From: Alphaproteobacteria bacterium
Lineage (GTDB): Bacteria; Pseudomonadota; Alphaproteobacteria; Rhodobacterales; Rhodobacteraceae
Reading direction: 5' to 3'
NCBI GenBank assembly: GCA_030424865.1
Contig: JAUHVR010000008.1
Location: forward strand, 62,001 to 126,000
Length of the DNA stretch: 64,000 nucleotides
This document shows positions 8,623 through 16,494 of the stretch, one piece after another. The notes below the pieces were generated by a model. The model was not told the DNA's origin. It did no database searches and saw only the letters and a program-made list of their open reading frames with translations. A program made the translations under genes and the position numbers. Each line of letters opens with the position of its first letter. Within the stretch, counting starts at the first letter, position 1.

Positions 8623-8623
<1 letters not shown>
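7823..8623 (-). CDS. Secreted FG-GAP/VCBS repeat protein
   Basis: This 266-residue exported protein has an N-terminal hydrophobic signal (GAWLAGALVAGAASA, cleavage near residue 33). Two FG-GAP type calcium-binding loops are visible, DLDGDGLDEIV and DLDGDGYMELAY, each in a repeat of about 45-50 residues. This suggests a short beta-propeller-like or solenoid fold with calcium ions in the periplasm. It overlaps the ferredoxin gene by one base (TGATG), so it is translationally coupled to it; a functional tie between a periplasmic propeller and a cytosolic ferredoxin is not obvious. The exact function is unknown. Confidence 0.78.
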
Positions 8624-8979
<356 letters not shown>

Positions 8980-9038
8980 TTACCTAGGCGAGGCGATGCC
9001 CCCCTTCCAGCCCCAATTGCGACACCATCACGTCGATG

Positions 9039-9075
9039 TTGAACACGAGTTACACGTGTTCTATATTTGTTCACC
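9039..9075 (+). promoter_or_regulatory. SOS promoter: LexA box overlapping the -10, inverted repeat, probably leaderless start
   Basis: A near-ideal sigma-70 promoter has TTGAAC at 9039-9044, a 17-nt spacer and TATATT at 9062-9067. The -10 lies inside GTTC-TATATTT-GTTC (9058-9072), which matches the alphaproteobacterial LexA box GTTC-N7-GTTC exactly. A second symmetry, GAACACG-N7-CGTGTTC with perfect 7-bp arms (9041-9061), fills the spacer. Transcription should begin at about 9074-9076, the ATG itself, leaving no room for a ribosome-binding site. Seen directly: the motifs and spacing. Inferred: LexA repression and leaderless translation. Confidence 0.75.
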
Positions 9076-9456
9076 ATGACCCGCGCCCCCTATGACACCT
9101 GGCCCCGCCCGCCCTCGTGCCTTGTGGCCGCCCGCCTGGGCGAACCGCCCAATGGCGCGCGGGTGACCGTGGCGGGCCTTGTGATCCTGCGACAGCGCCC
9201 CGGAACCGCCAAGGGCGTGATCTTTGTCACGCTCGAGGATGAAACCGGCGTGATCAACATCGTGGTTTGGAAGAAGCTCTTTGAACGCTACCGCCGCGCG
9301 GTCATCGCCGGGCGGCTTTTGCGCGTCACCGGCCGCATCCAGCGCGAAAACGGTGTGATCCATGTGCTGGCGGAAGTGGTCGAAGATATCTCCTCCATGC
9401 TCGACAGCCTGCTCGAGGTGCCCGAAACGCTTCCCCAAGACAGCCAAACCGAGTAG
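9076..9456 (+). CDS. Stand-alone OB-fold protein resembling the C-terminal domain of error-prone polymerase DnaE2
   Basis: This 126-residue protein is homologous over about residues 25-110 to the extreme C-terminal OB-fold domain of DnaE2/ImuC-type polymerases. The tell-tale stretch is [18 protein letters not shown], then [34 protein letters not shown] and [14 protein letters not shown]. The rest of the polymerase is absent: upstream is only a 129-nt intergenic region with a complete promoter, and no imuA/imuB lies nearby. The promoter carries an exact alphaproteobacterial LexA box, so the gene appears to be a functional SOS gene rather than debris. The OB-fold suggests single-stranded nucleic-acid binding. 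It could be a dedicated SOS accessory factor or the retained tail of a lost dnaE2. Confidence 0.8.
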   Translation: MTRAPYDTWPRPPSCLVAARLGEPPNGARVTVAGLVILRQRPGTAKGVIFVTLEDETGVINIVVWKKLFERYRRAVIAGRLLRVTGRIQRENGVIHVLAEVVEDISSMLDSLLEVPETLPQDSQTE

Positions 9457-9494
9457 ACTTTGCCGCAGAGCAGAGAGAACAAGGCCACACAGGC

Positions 9495-10019
9495 ATGATC
9501 CGACCCCTGATCGCCCTTTCGGCGCTGGCGCTTCTGAGCGGCTGTGAGACCACACCCGTGGCCCCGCAGGCGGAAGTCAGCCGATCTGCCGCGCTGGGTG
9601 TGACGGTCGAGGACAGGGGCAACGGCGACTGCTGGGCGACCGAAGTCACACCTGCCGTCTATGAAACCGTCATGGGCCAGATCCAGGTGGTTCAGGCCGA
9701 GATTGCGCCTGATGGCACCGTCCTGCGCGCGCCGATCTATCGCAATGCCCCAGTGCCAAAGGTGGTCAAACCGCGCGAAGAACTGCGGTTCCGTGCCCCC
9801 TGCCCCTCGATGATGACGCCCGAGTTCATCGGCACCCTGCAGCGTGCCCTGCGCGCCCGTGGCTATTTCCGCAGTTTCACAACCTCGGTCTATGACGCCG
9901 CCACCCGGCGCGGTGTCTTGCGATATCAGAGCGAACGTGGGTTGCAGAGCGGGCAGCTGTCCCTTGATACGGCTCGCGAACTGGGGCTGATCGCGGTTGA
10001 CCGCGACACCACAGGCTAG
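9495..10019 (+). CDS. Lipoprotein with a peptidoglycan-binding (PG_binding_1-like) domain
   Basis: This 174-residue protein has a signal peptide ending in the lipobox LLSGC (Cys17), so it is probably a lipoprotein. The C-terminal part (about 108-170) resembles a peptidoglycan_binding_1 domain: FIGTLQRALRARGYF, SVYDAATRRGVLRYQSERGL and LSLDTARELGL. The middle portion (GDCWATEVTPAVYETV, FRAPCP) has two cysteines and no recognised domain. It likely anchors in the outer or inner membrane and touches the cell wall. It lies 38 nt after the OB-fold gene, so LexA-dependent transcription might extend into it. A bidirectional terminator follows. Confidence 0.8.
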   Translation: MIRPLIALSALALLSGCETTPVAPQAEVSRSAALGVTVEDRGNGDCWATEVTPAVYETVMGQIQVVQAEIAPDGTVLRAPIYRNAPVPKVVKPREELRFRAPCPSMMTPEFIGTLQRALRARGYFRSFTTSVYDAATRRGVLRYQSERGLQSGQLSLDTARELGLIAVDRDTTG

Positions 10020-10023
10020 ACAC

Positions 10024-10060
10024 AAAAAAAGGGCGCCGTATTACCGACGCCCCTTCTTCT
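10024..10060. terminator. Bidirectional rho-independent terminator between convergent genes
   Basis: A stem pairs 10031-10038 with 10045-10052 (GGGCG and CGCCC arms plus an inner CG pair after one mismatch). Seven A residues lie on the left (10024-10030) and CTTCTTCTT on the right. On the minus strand it reads as a GC hairpin followed by seven U, a good terminator for degP. On the plus strand it ends the lipoprotein transcript with a weaker U-rich tract. Confidence 0.85.
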
Positions 10061-10078
10061 TGTTCAATCGAGCCTGGA

Positions 10079-11545
10079 TCAGCTGTCGAAGCTCAGCGCC
10101 ACAAAGCGCGGGTCGCCGCCACGGCGGACCAGAAGCAGGATCGACTTGCGACCGGCCTCTTGCGCCTCGGCAATGCGGCCTTCCAGGTCACCGATCGTCA
10201 GCACAACCTGCTGACCGGCCTCGGTGATCAGGTCACCGGCGCGCACGCCTTTCTGATAGGCTTGGCTGGTCTGGTCGATGTCGACCACCACCAGACCTTC
10301 AGCGTTGCCGGGCAGGTTCAGCTCGCCACGGATCGCCTCGGTCACTTCGCTCAGCGTCATGCCCAGCACCTGCTGCTGCTCGGGCGCCTGTGGTTCGACC
10401 GGCTGAACCGCGGGCACAGCGGCCTCGGCCTCTTCGCGGCGGCCCAGCACGACCTTGAAGGTCTGCGTCTCGCCGTTGCGGTTCACGACAACGCGGACCG
10501 CCTTGCCAACGGGCGAGTTGCCCACCGTCCGCACCAGCTCACGCGTATCGGCCACGGGCTGACCATCAAAGCTGATGATCACATCACCCGCCAGCAGGCC
10601 TGCATCCTTGGCAGGACCATCCGGCACGTCCGAGATCAGCGCGCCTTCTGCAGCGGCCAGCCCCAAGGCATCGGCCACATCAGCTGTCACGTCCTGAATG
10701 CGCACACCCAGCCAGCCACGGCGGGTTTCGCCGAATTCCTGCAGCTGGTCGACAACGCGGGTCACCACGTTCGATGCCATCGAGAAACCGATGCCGATCG
10801 AGCCACCGTTGGGCGACAGGATCGCGGTGTTCACGCCGATCACCTCGCCGTCCATGTTGAACAGCGGACCACCCGAGTTGCCACGGTTGATCGCCGCGTC
10901 GGTCTGGATGTAGTCGTCGTAGGTGCCGCTCAGCGCGCGGTTGCGGGCCGAAACGATGCCGGCCGAGACCGAGAAGCCCTGGCCAAGCGGGTTGCCCATG
11001 GCCATGACCCAGTCACCGACGCGCGCGGTGTCGCTGTCGCCGAAGCTGACAAACTTCAGCGGCTGATCGGTTTCGACCTTCAGCAGGGCAATGTCGGTGT
11101 TCGGGTCGGTGCCGATCACCTTGGCAGGCAGTTCCATACCCTCGAAGAATTCGATGAGGATCTCATCAGCTTTTTCGATGACGTGGTTGTTGGTGACGAT
11201 ATAGCCGTCTTCCGAGATCACGAAACCCGACCCCAGCGCAGAACTGCGGCGCGGGCGCTGGCCTTCACCCTGGCGATCTTGGAACTCGCGGAAGAAATCC
11301 TCAAAAGGCGAGCCGTCGGGCAAGACGCCCTGTGGTCCGGCGCGGCCTGCAACCAGTGTGGACGTGGTGATGTTCACCACCGATGGGCTGATCGCTTCGG
11401 CCAGATCGGCAAAGCTGTCAGGCGCGGCGCGGGCCTGGGATATCAGCGATTGGGACAGGATCAGAACCATGGAAAGCGCCGACAGCCAGAACAGCCGAAG
11501 CGGTGTCGCGCCTTCCCGGATCAAAGCGGGGGCTTGGGGTCTCAA
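10079..11545 (-). CDS. degP: Do/HtrA-family periplasmic serine protease (DegP/MucD-like)
   Basis: This is a 488-residue periplasmic serine endoprotease/chaperone of the HtrA family that degrades misfolded envelope proteins. The catalytic triad is visible: H121 (NNHVIE), D151 (NTDIALL) and S224 (RGNSGGPLF). An N-terminal signal (LFWLSALSMVLILSQSLISQARA) precedes the protease domain; two PDZ domains follow at about 265-350 and 390-480. The start is TTG 11543-11545 with AAGGAG 8 nt upstream. It is the last gene of the rpiA-gor-hflK-hflC-DUF2065 series but has its own 224-nt leader containing a palindrome, suggesting an independent stress promoter. This gene order is familiar from Rhodobacterales. 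Confidence 0.95.
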   Translation of the reverse strand: MRPQAPALIREGATPLRLFWLSALSMVLILSQSLISQARAAPDSFADLAEAISPSVVNITTSTLVAGRAGPQGVLPDGSPFEDFFREFQDRQGEGQRPRRSSALGSGFVISEDGYIVTNNHVIEKADEILIEFFEGMELPAKVIGTDPNTDIALLKVETDQPLKFVSFGDSDTARVGDWVMAMGNPLGQGFSVSAGIVSARNRALSGTYDDYIQTDAAINRGNSGGPLFNMDGEVIGVNTAILSPNGGSIGIGFSMASNVVTRVVDQLQEFGETRRGWLGVRIQDVTADVADALGLAAAEGALISDVPDGPAKDAGLLAGDVIISFDGQPVADTRELVRTVGNSPVGKAVRVVVNRNGETQTFKVVLGRREEAEAAVPAVQPVEPQAPEQQQVLGMTLSEVTEAIRGELNLPGNAEGLVVVDIDQTSQAYQKGVRAGDLITEAGQQVVLTIGDLEGRIAEAQEAGRKSILLLVRRGGDPRFVALSFDS

Positions 11546-11769
11546 AACTCAACTCCTTATCATTGCCGGCAGCCCGCACGAGGGGACGGGCCATCTGCCT
11601 CTTTAACGCTGTTAAATGTAGGGGCTTTCCGGCAACAGGCTAGGAAGGAATTCCCTACTCAAGCCAATGTTACTGGAATTTTACCGGAGCAGCCCCCGTG
11701 TCGTGACCTGCACAGATAAGGGTTAATGACCAATCACCAAGGCGTGACTGGCAGAGTTTTGCCGGTGTC
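11546..11769. promoter_or_regulatory. degP leader/promoter region with a perfect palindrome
   Basis: This 224-nt non-coding stretch between DUF2065 and degP contains a perfect inverted repeat TTTAAC-GCT-GTTAAA at 11602-11616, about 57 nt upstream of the degP start. An imperfect symmetrical TAGGAAGGAATTCCCTA is centred near 11650. The arms and position suit a regulator operator or part of an envelope-stress promoter, but I cannot assign the factor. No gene is visible here. Confidence 0.4.
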
Positions 11770-11955
11770 TCAAATCTTGGCGAACCAGATCAGGATCAGC
11801 CCGCTGACCACCACAAGCGCACCGAAACTGCGGCGCGCGCCTTCTGGCAGGCTGCGCAGCGCCTCGAGCATGCGTTCCACAAGCGAAGGGGCCAGTGCGT
11901 ACACCAGCCCCTCGATCACCAGCACCAGCCCAAGGGCGGTGAGGACCTCTGTCAT
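11770..11955 (-). CDS. DUF2065 family small membrane protein
   Basis: This 61-residue inner-membrane protein has two hydrophobic helices (VLTALGLVLVIEGLVYALAP and FGALVVVSGLILIWFA) separated by a charged hairpin with LEALRSLPEGARRSFGA. This pattern matches the DUF2065 family, commonly encoded next to hflC. The start ATG 11953-11955 overlaps the hflC stop (TGATG); a GTG one codon upstream is also possible. It may assist the HflKC complex, but function is not established. Confidence 0.88.
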   Translation of the reverse strand: MTEVLTALGLVLVIEGLVYALAPSLVERMLEALRSLPEGARRSFGALVVVSGLILIWFAKI

Positions 11956-12860
11956 CACTGACCTGCCGTCGCCGCGTCCTGGTTGGCCCCGTTCGCGGAC
12001 TTCAGGTAGTTGAAGAACTCGCTGTCGGGCGCAATGACCAGGGTCGAGTTGCCGCTTTGAAGCGAGCGCTGATAGGCCGTCAGCGAGCGATAGAATTCAA
12101 AGAACTCTTCATCCGCGCCAAAGGCTTCGGCAAAGATCGCGTTCCGGCGGGCATCGGCCTCACCTCGGATGATCTCGGAGGTCTTGTTCGATTCCGAAAC
12201 GATCTCGACCTGGGTACGATCCGCCTGTGCCCGAACCCGCTGCGCGGCCTCGTTACCGCGCGCGATCTCGTCCGCGGCTTCCCGTTCACGTTCCGCGCGC
12301 ATCCGGGCAAAAGTGGCGTCCAGGTTTTCGCGCGGCAGGTCGGTGCGCTTCAGACGCACGTCGATGACCTCGATCCCCAGCGCCTGCGCCTGGGTGATCG
12401 CGCTGTTCCGGATGCGCAGCATCAGGGCGAAACGATCCGACGACAGGATGTCGTTCGAGGAGACCGAACCCAGCACTTCGCGAGTTTCGGCGCGCAGGAT
12501 CGAGTCCAACCGGCTGCCAGCCACGTTGATCGCCTGATCACCCGAGGCACCGGTCGCTTCACGGAACTGGTTGACGTCCGAAATCCGGTAGCGCGCGAAG
12601 GCGTCGACAACCAGACGGCGGTCATCCAGAGGCGTGACTTCGATCGGGTCCAAGTCGCGGCTGAGGATCCGGTCGTCGTAGCGCACGACTTCCTGGATCA
12701 CCGGGATCTTGAAGGCCAGTCCCGGCTCTTCCTGGATCGAAACAACCCGGCCAAACTGCAGAACCAGCGCTTTTTCACGCTCGTCCACGATAAAGATCGA
12801 CGACAGCAGGCCAACTACGACCAGACCCGCGCCAATCAGCAATACGGTTGCACCACGCAT
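11955..12860 (-). CDS. hflC: Protease modulator HflC (SPFH/band-7)
   Basis: HflC is a membrane-anchored SPFH protein that assembles with HflK into a large periplasmic cage around FtsH hexamers and modulates membrane-protein proteolysis. The 301 residues start with one transmembrane helix (VLLIGAGLVVVGLLSSIFIV), then the SPFH domain (VDEREKALVLQFGRVV, EPGLAFKIPVIQEVVRYDDR, YRISDVNQF) and a helical region (RMRAEREREAADEIARGNEAA). The conserved GEADARRNAIFAEAFG segment and the C-terminal FEFYRSLTAY repeat-like stretch are present. It starts at the hflK stop with TGATG overlap and is coupled downstream to DUF2065. Confidence 0.96.
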   Translation of the reverse strand: MRGATVLLIGAGLVVVGLLSSIFIVDEREKALVLQFGRVVSIQEEPGLAFKIPVIQEVVRYDDRILSRDLDPIEVTPLDDRRLVVDAFARYRISDVNQFREATGASGDQAINVAGSRLDSILRAETREVLGSVSSNDILSSDRFALMLRIRNSAITQAQALGIEVIDVRLKRTDLPRENLDATFARMRAEREREAADEIARGNEAAQRVRAQADRTQVEIVSESNKTSEIIRGEADARRNAIFAEAFGADEEFFEFYRSLTAYQRSLQSGNSTLVIAPDSEFFNYLKSANGANQDAATAGQ

Positions 12861-13987
12861 CAGTTCGACCCCTTACGCAATTCGTTCAACGGCAGATAAG
12901 GCACGACGCCCTGCCCGCCTTGTTGTTCGTCGATGATGATCTTGTCGACGCGGCCCAGCACCTCTTCCATGGTCTCGAGGTACAGACGCTTGCGCGTCAC
13001 CTCGGGCGCCTTGGCATATTCGGCCAGGACAGCAGTAAAGCGGCTGGCTTCACCCTCTGCCTCGTTCACGACCTGCGCGCGATAGGCTTCGGCCTGTTCA
13101 AGAACCTGCGCCGCTTCACCACGCGCCTCGGCGAGGACACGGTTGGCATAGGCATCCGCCTGTTTTTCAAGCCGGTCGCGTTCCTGTTCCGCCGCCTGAA
13201 CTTCGCGGAAGGCATCGATGACCTGCTCGGGCGGGTCGGCCTTGTCAAAGTTCACACGAACGATGTTCACACCACTGTCGTAGCTGTCGAGCGTCGACTG
13301 GATCAGCTCGTCCAGACGTTCGGCAATGACACCACGGTCACGGTTGAGGATCGGCGCCAGTTCCGACTGCGCGATGATTTCGCGCATCGCCGATTCCGAC
13401 ACGGCCGAGATCGTCTGGGCCGGATCACGCAGGTTGAACAGGAACTTCGCCGGATCATTGATGTTCCAGACCACCTGGAAGTCGATGTCGACGATGTTTT
13501 CGTCCCCGGTCAGCATCAGGCCGGCCTCGGACCCGCGGCCACCGACACCGATGTCGACGGTCTGTTCGCGTGTCACCGGCAGGATTTCAGCCGTCACAAT
13601 GGGCCAGGGCGCAAAGTTCAGACCGGGATTGCCGGTCGAGGAGTATTCACCAAGGAACAACTCCACCGACTGTTCTTCCGGGCGCACTGTGTAAAAGCTC
13701 GAGAACGCCCAAAGGCCAAGCGCGACCACAAGGCCGATCCCGACAGTGCCACGGGTGAACATGGGGCCACCGCCCCCTGTTCCGCCCGTGCGTCCCCCGC
13801 CCGAGCCACCGCGACCACCCATCAGGACCTTCAAACGTTCCTGGCCTTTCTTGACCAGTTCGTCGATCTCGGGGATTTGCGGATCGTTGTCATCAGGGCG
13901 TCGACCGCCGCCGCCGTTGTTGCCGCGATTGCCGCCGCCCTGGCCGCCTCCGCCGCCGCCCCAGGGGCCGCCGTTGTTACCTGCCAT
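12860..13987 (-). CDS. hflK: FtsH protease activity modulator HflK (SPFH/band-7)
   Basis: HflK is the HflC partner in the FtsH-regulating membrane complex. I choose the start ATG 13985-13987, which gives 375 residues beginning MAGNNGGPWGGGGGG and has an AGAGGA ribosome-binding site 9-10 nt upstream; an ATG 24 nt further up is possible. Residues 1-50 are glycine/asparagine-rich, the typical disordered HflK head. A transmembrane helix (GTVGIGLVVALGLWAFSSFYTV, near 85-106) precedes the SPFH domain (RPEEQSVELFLGEYSSTGNPGLNF) and coiled-coil region (QAAEQERDRLEKQADAYANRV). The overlap with hflC (TGATG) indicates stoichiometric translation. It lies 70 nt after gor. Confidence 0.95.
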   Translation of the reverse strand: MAGNNGGPWGGGGGGQGGGNRGNNGGGGRRPDDNDPQIPEIDELVKKGQERLKVLMGGRGGSGGGRTGGTGGGGPMFTRGTVGIGLVVALGLWAFSSFYTVRPEEQSVELFLGEYSSTGNPGLNFAPWPIVTAEILPVTREQTVDIGVGGRGSEAGLMLTGDENIVDIDFQVVWNINDPAKFLFNLRDPAQTISAVSESAMREIIAQSELAPILNRDRGVIAERLDELIQSTLDSYDSGVNIVRVNFDKADPPEQVIDAFREVQAAEQERDRLEKQADAYANRVLAEARGEAAQVLEQAEAYRAQVVNEAEGEASRFTAVLAEYAKAPEVTRKRLYLETMEEVLGRVDKIIIDEQQGGQGVVPYLPLNELRKGSN

Positions 13988-14057
13988 ATGGAGTGGTTCC
14001 TCTTGGTTCATCGTCTTTCCGTCTATGCGCCATAACCTGTGCAGTTTTGCGCGGAAA

Positions 14058-15422
14058 TCAAGCGCTGCGGACCGGGTTCCGCATCGTGACCAACTCTTCC
14101 GAGATGGTCGGGTGCACGGCCACCGTCCGGTCAAAGTCCTCTTTCGTCGCGCCCATCTTGATCGCGATCCCTGCCATCTGGATCATTTCACCTGCGCCCG
14201 GCGCCACGATGTGGCACCCAAGCACCTTGCGCGTGGCCTTGGACACCACAAGTTTCATCAAGACACGGTCCGGGCGACCAATAAAGGCCGTCTGCATCGG
14301 GCGGAACGAGGTGCAATAGACCTCGATCTCTTCCTGGTCGCGGGCCACCTCTTCCGACAGGCCCACGGTGCCCATTTCAGGCTGCGTGAAGATGGCCGAG
14401 GGGATCAGGTCATGGTCCACCGGCGTCGGGTTGCCTTTGAAAACGGTTTCCACAAAGGCCATGCCTTCGCGGATCGCGACAGGTGTCAGGTTCACGCGAT
14501 TGGTCACGTCGCCAATGGCATAGATCGAGGGCACCGCGGTCTGGCTGTAGGCATCCACCGGCACCGCGCCACCGCGCGCGAGTTCGATGCCCAGCTCTTC
14601 AAGCCCCAGCCCCTTGGTGTTCGGCGCGCGCCCCGTGGCGTACATCACCTGGTCAAAGACCTTTTCGTCGCCGTTGGTCGCCTTGACCCAGATGCCGCCG
14701 CCCTCGGCCTCTTTCATCTCCAGCACATTGGTGCCCAAGTGGATGCCGATGCCCTTCTGGATCATCTCTTCGCTGACCAGCCCGCGCGCCTCGTCATCAA
14801 AGCCGCGCAGGATCTGCGCGCCGCGATAGTACTGCGTCACCTCGACACCCAGACCATTCAGGATACAGGCGAATTCACAGGCGATATAGCCGCCGCCGAC
14901 GATAAGGATCGATTTCGGCAGTTCCGGCAGATGGAAGATCTCGTTCGAGGTGATGGCAAGCTCGCGCCCCGGAAGATCGGGCACCATCGGCCAGCCGCCT
15001 GTCGCGACAAGGATGTGCTTAGCAGTCTTGCGCGTACCGTCGGCCAGCTCGACCGTGTGCGGATCAACAACCGTGGCGCGCTGGTCAAAGGTTTCGACAC
15101 CCGAGTTGGCCAGAAGGTTGCGATAGATGCCCTCGAGCCGATCCAGCTCGCTGTTCAGGTGGCCGCTGAATTTGCCCCAGTCAAACGCGCCTGCCGTCAT
15201 CTCCCAGCCATAGTCCGCGCCCTCGGCGGCCAGAACCGGGTAGGTCGAGGCAAAGACCATCAGTTTTTTGGGCACGCAGCCCCGGATCACGCAGGTGCCG
15301 CCATAGCGGCTTTCCTCGGCCAGTCCGACCTTGGCACCGGTTTCTCCGGCCGCCACGCGCGCGGCGCGCACGCCGCCCGAGCCACCGCCAATGACAAAAA
15401 GATCGTAATCGAAAGCCGTCAT
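14058..15422 (-). CDS. gor: Glutathione-disulfide reductase
   Basis: This is an FAD-dependent cytosolic homodimer that reduces oxidised glutathione with NADPH. The start ATG 15420-15422 gives 454 residues (MTAFDYDLFVIGGGSGGVRA, the FAD dinucleotide fold). The redox-active disulfide is GGTCVIRGCVPKK with C44 and C49. A second nucleotide fold (ILIVGGGYIACEFACILNGLG) and an NADPH-ribose-phosphate region with YRGAQILRGFDDEARGLV are visible, with the C-terminal AVHPTISEE containing the catalytic histidine-glutamate pair. The in-frame upstream extension to 15485 is atypical. It sits between rpiA and hflK, all in the same direction. Confidence 0.96.
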   Translation of the reverse strand: MTAFDYDLFVIGGGSGGVRAARVAAGETGAKVGLAEESRYGGTCVIRGCVPKKLMVFASTYPVLAAEGADYGWEMTAGAFDWGKFSGHLNSELDRLEGIYRNLLANSGVETFDQRATVVDPHTVELADGTRKTAKHILVATGGWPMVPDLPGRELAITSNEIFHLPELPKSILIVGGGYIACEFACILNGLGVEVTQYYRGAQILRGFDDEARGLVSEEMIQKGIGIHLGTNVLEMKEAEGGGIWVKATNGDEKVFDQVMYATGRAPNTKGLGLEELGIELARGGAVPVDAYSQTAVPSIYAIGDVTNRVNLTPVAIREGMAFVETVFKGNPTPVDHDLIPSAIFTQPEMGTVGLSEEVARDQEEIEVYCTSFRPMQTAFIGRPDRVLMKLVVSKATRKVLGCHIVAPGAGEMIQMAGIAIKMGATKEDFDRTVAVHPTISEELVTMRNPVRSA

Positions 15423-15539
15423 ATCCGCCCCTTGGGTATTGGTTGCAAAGCGTATCTCACATGGCGCGCCTATTGGCCAGCGCAAGGGGCTGGCAAGACT
15501 GCTTCAACGTGCTTACGCGGATGTGAACGGCAAAGAGGT

Positions 15540-16328
15540 TTAATCCCCCAGATCGCTGAACAGGTTGTCGCTTTCTGCGACGTCGATGCGATCCTCGGTC
15601 ACCGAGCCCTCGTTAATGTCGCGCGTTTCGACCCGGCCATCGCTGAAACCGATGATCACCGTGTCGCAGATGTCGACGAAAATCCCGTTCTCGACCACAC
15701 CCGGCATCTGGTTCAGGACCATGGCCATCTGGCGCGCATCACCGATGCGGCCCAGGTTGAGGTCAAGGATATAGTTGCCCTCGTCCGTGATGAACGGCGT
15801 CTCGCCATTCATGCGCAGGGCCGAGTTGCGGCCCATGACGTCCATCGAGATCAGCATTTCCTCGATCAGCGCCTGCGTGGTCTGCCAACCAAAGGGGATG
15901 ACCTCGACCGGCAGCGGGAAGGCGCCCAGCGTTTCGACCTCTTTGGCCGCATCCGCGATGACGACCATCTGATCGCTGGCCGTGGCCACGATCTTTTCCT
16001 GCAGCAAGGCACCGCCGCCGCCCTTGATCAGGTTCAGCTCGCCATCGAACTCGTCCGCGCCGTCGATGGTGACATCCAGCCAGCGCGCCTCGTCCAGTGT
16101 GATCACGTCGATGCCGACACTTTTGGCCAACTCTGCCGTCCGGGTCGAGGTCGGCACACCGCGAAAGCGCAGCCCCTCGTCCTTGACCCTCTCACCCAGG
16201 CAGCGCACCAACCAGGCCGCCGTTGACCCGGTGCCCAGCCCCACGCGCATGCCCTTTTCCACGAATTGCGCTGCACGCTTTGCTGCGACGTATTTTGCCT
16301 TGTCGATGGGTGAGAGTTCTGTCGTCAT
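15540..16328 (-). CDS. rpiA: Ribose-5-phosphate isomerase A
   Basis: RpiA interconverts ribose-5-phosphate and ribulose-5-phosphate in the pentose-phosphate pathway. The 262-residue product has the family motifs GMRVGLGTGSTAAWLV (phosphate loop), VPTSTRTAELAKSVGI, DVTIDGADEFDGELNLIKGGGGALLQEKI with the catalytic acidic residues, and VEVIPFGWQTT. The C-terminal end is longer than in E. coli RpiA (219 residues) by an acidic tail (VTEDRIDVAESDNLFSDLGD). It precedes gor by 117 nt; NADPH supply from the pentose-phosphate route is a sensible metabolic neighbour of glutathione reductase, though this is inference. Confidence 0.96.
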   Translation of the reverse strand: MTTELSPIDKAKYVAAKRAAQFVEKGMRVGLGTGSTAAWLVRCLGERVKDEGLRFRGVPTSTRTAELAKSVGIDVITLDEARWLDVTIDGADEFDGELNLIKGGGGALLQEKIVATASDQMVVIADAAKEVETLGAFPLPVEVIPFGWQTTQALIEEMLISMDVMGRNSALRMNGETPFITDEGNYILDLNLGRIGDARQMAMVLNQMPGVVENGIFVDICDTVIIGFSDGRVETRDINEGSVTEDRIDVAESDNLFSDLGD

Positions 16329-16494
16329 TGCCTGCGCTCCAAATGCATCCCGCCTACGTTATAAGTAACATAAACCGCCTGTGCGAGAGGCATTTGCATG
16401 GCAGTCAACCAAGCGTAGTCGCGCGTGCCTGACGCGCAACGGACGCGCGACAGCCAAACGGTCAGGCCGCGCGCGCCCGAAGCGGCGACAAGCC

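Noticed and set aside
9076-9456. The OB-fold gene as a dnaE2 pseudogene remnant
   Set aside because: It has its own ideal promoter and LexA box and an intact frame from a proper start, which argues for a functional stand-alone gene, though ancestry from dnaE2 remains possible.
11602-11616. CtrA-type TTAA-N7-TTAA site in the degP leader
   Set aside because: The spacing between the TTAA halves is 5, not 7.
10160-11719. A 519-codon plus-strand frame antisense to degP
   Set aside because: Composition and position mark it as a codon-bias shadow of degP.
13746-16226. An open frame of 826 codons on the plus strand, antisense to hflK, gor and rpiA
   Set aside because: It is rich in His, Arg, Gly and Asp with no family motifs and lies exactly opposite three well-supported genes; it is a high-GC antisense shadow.
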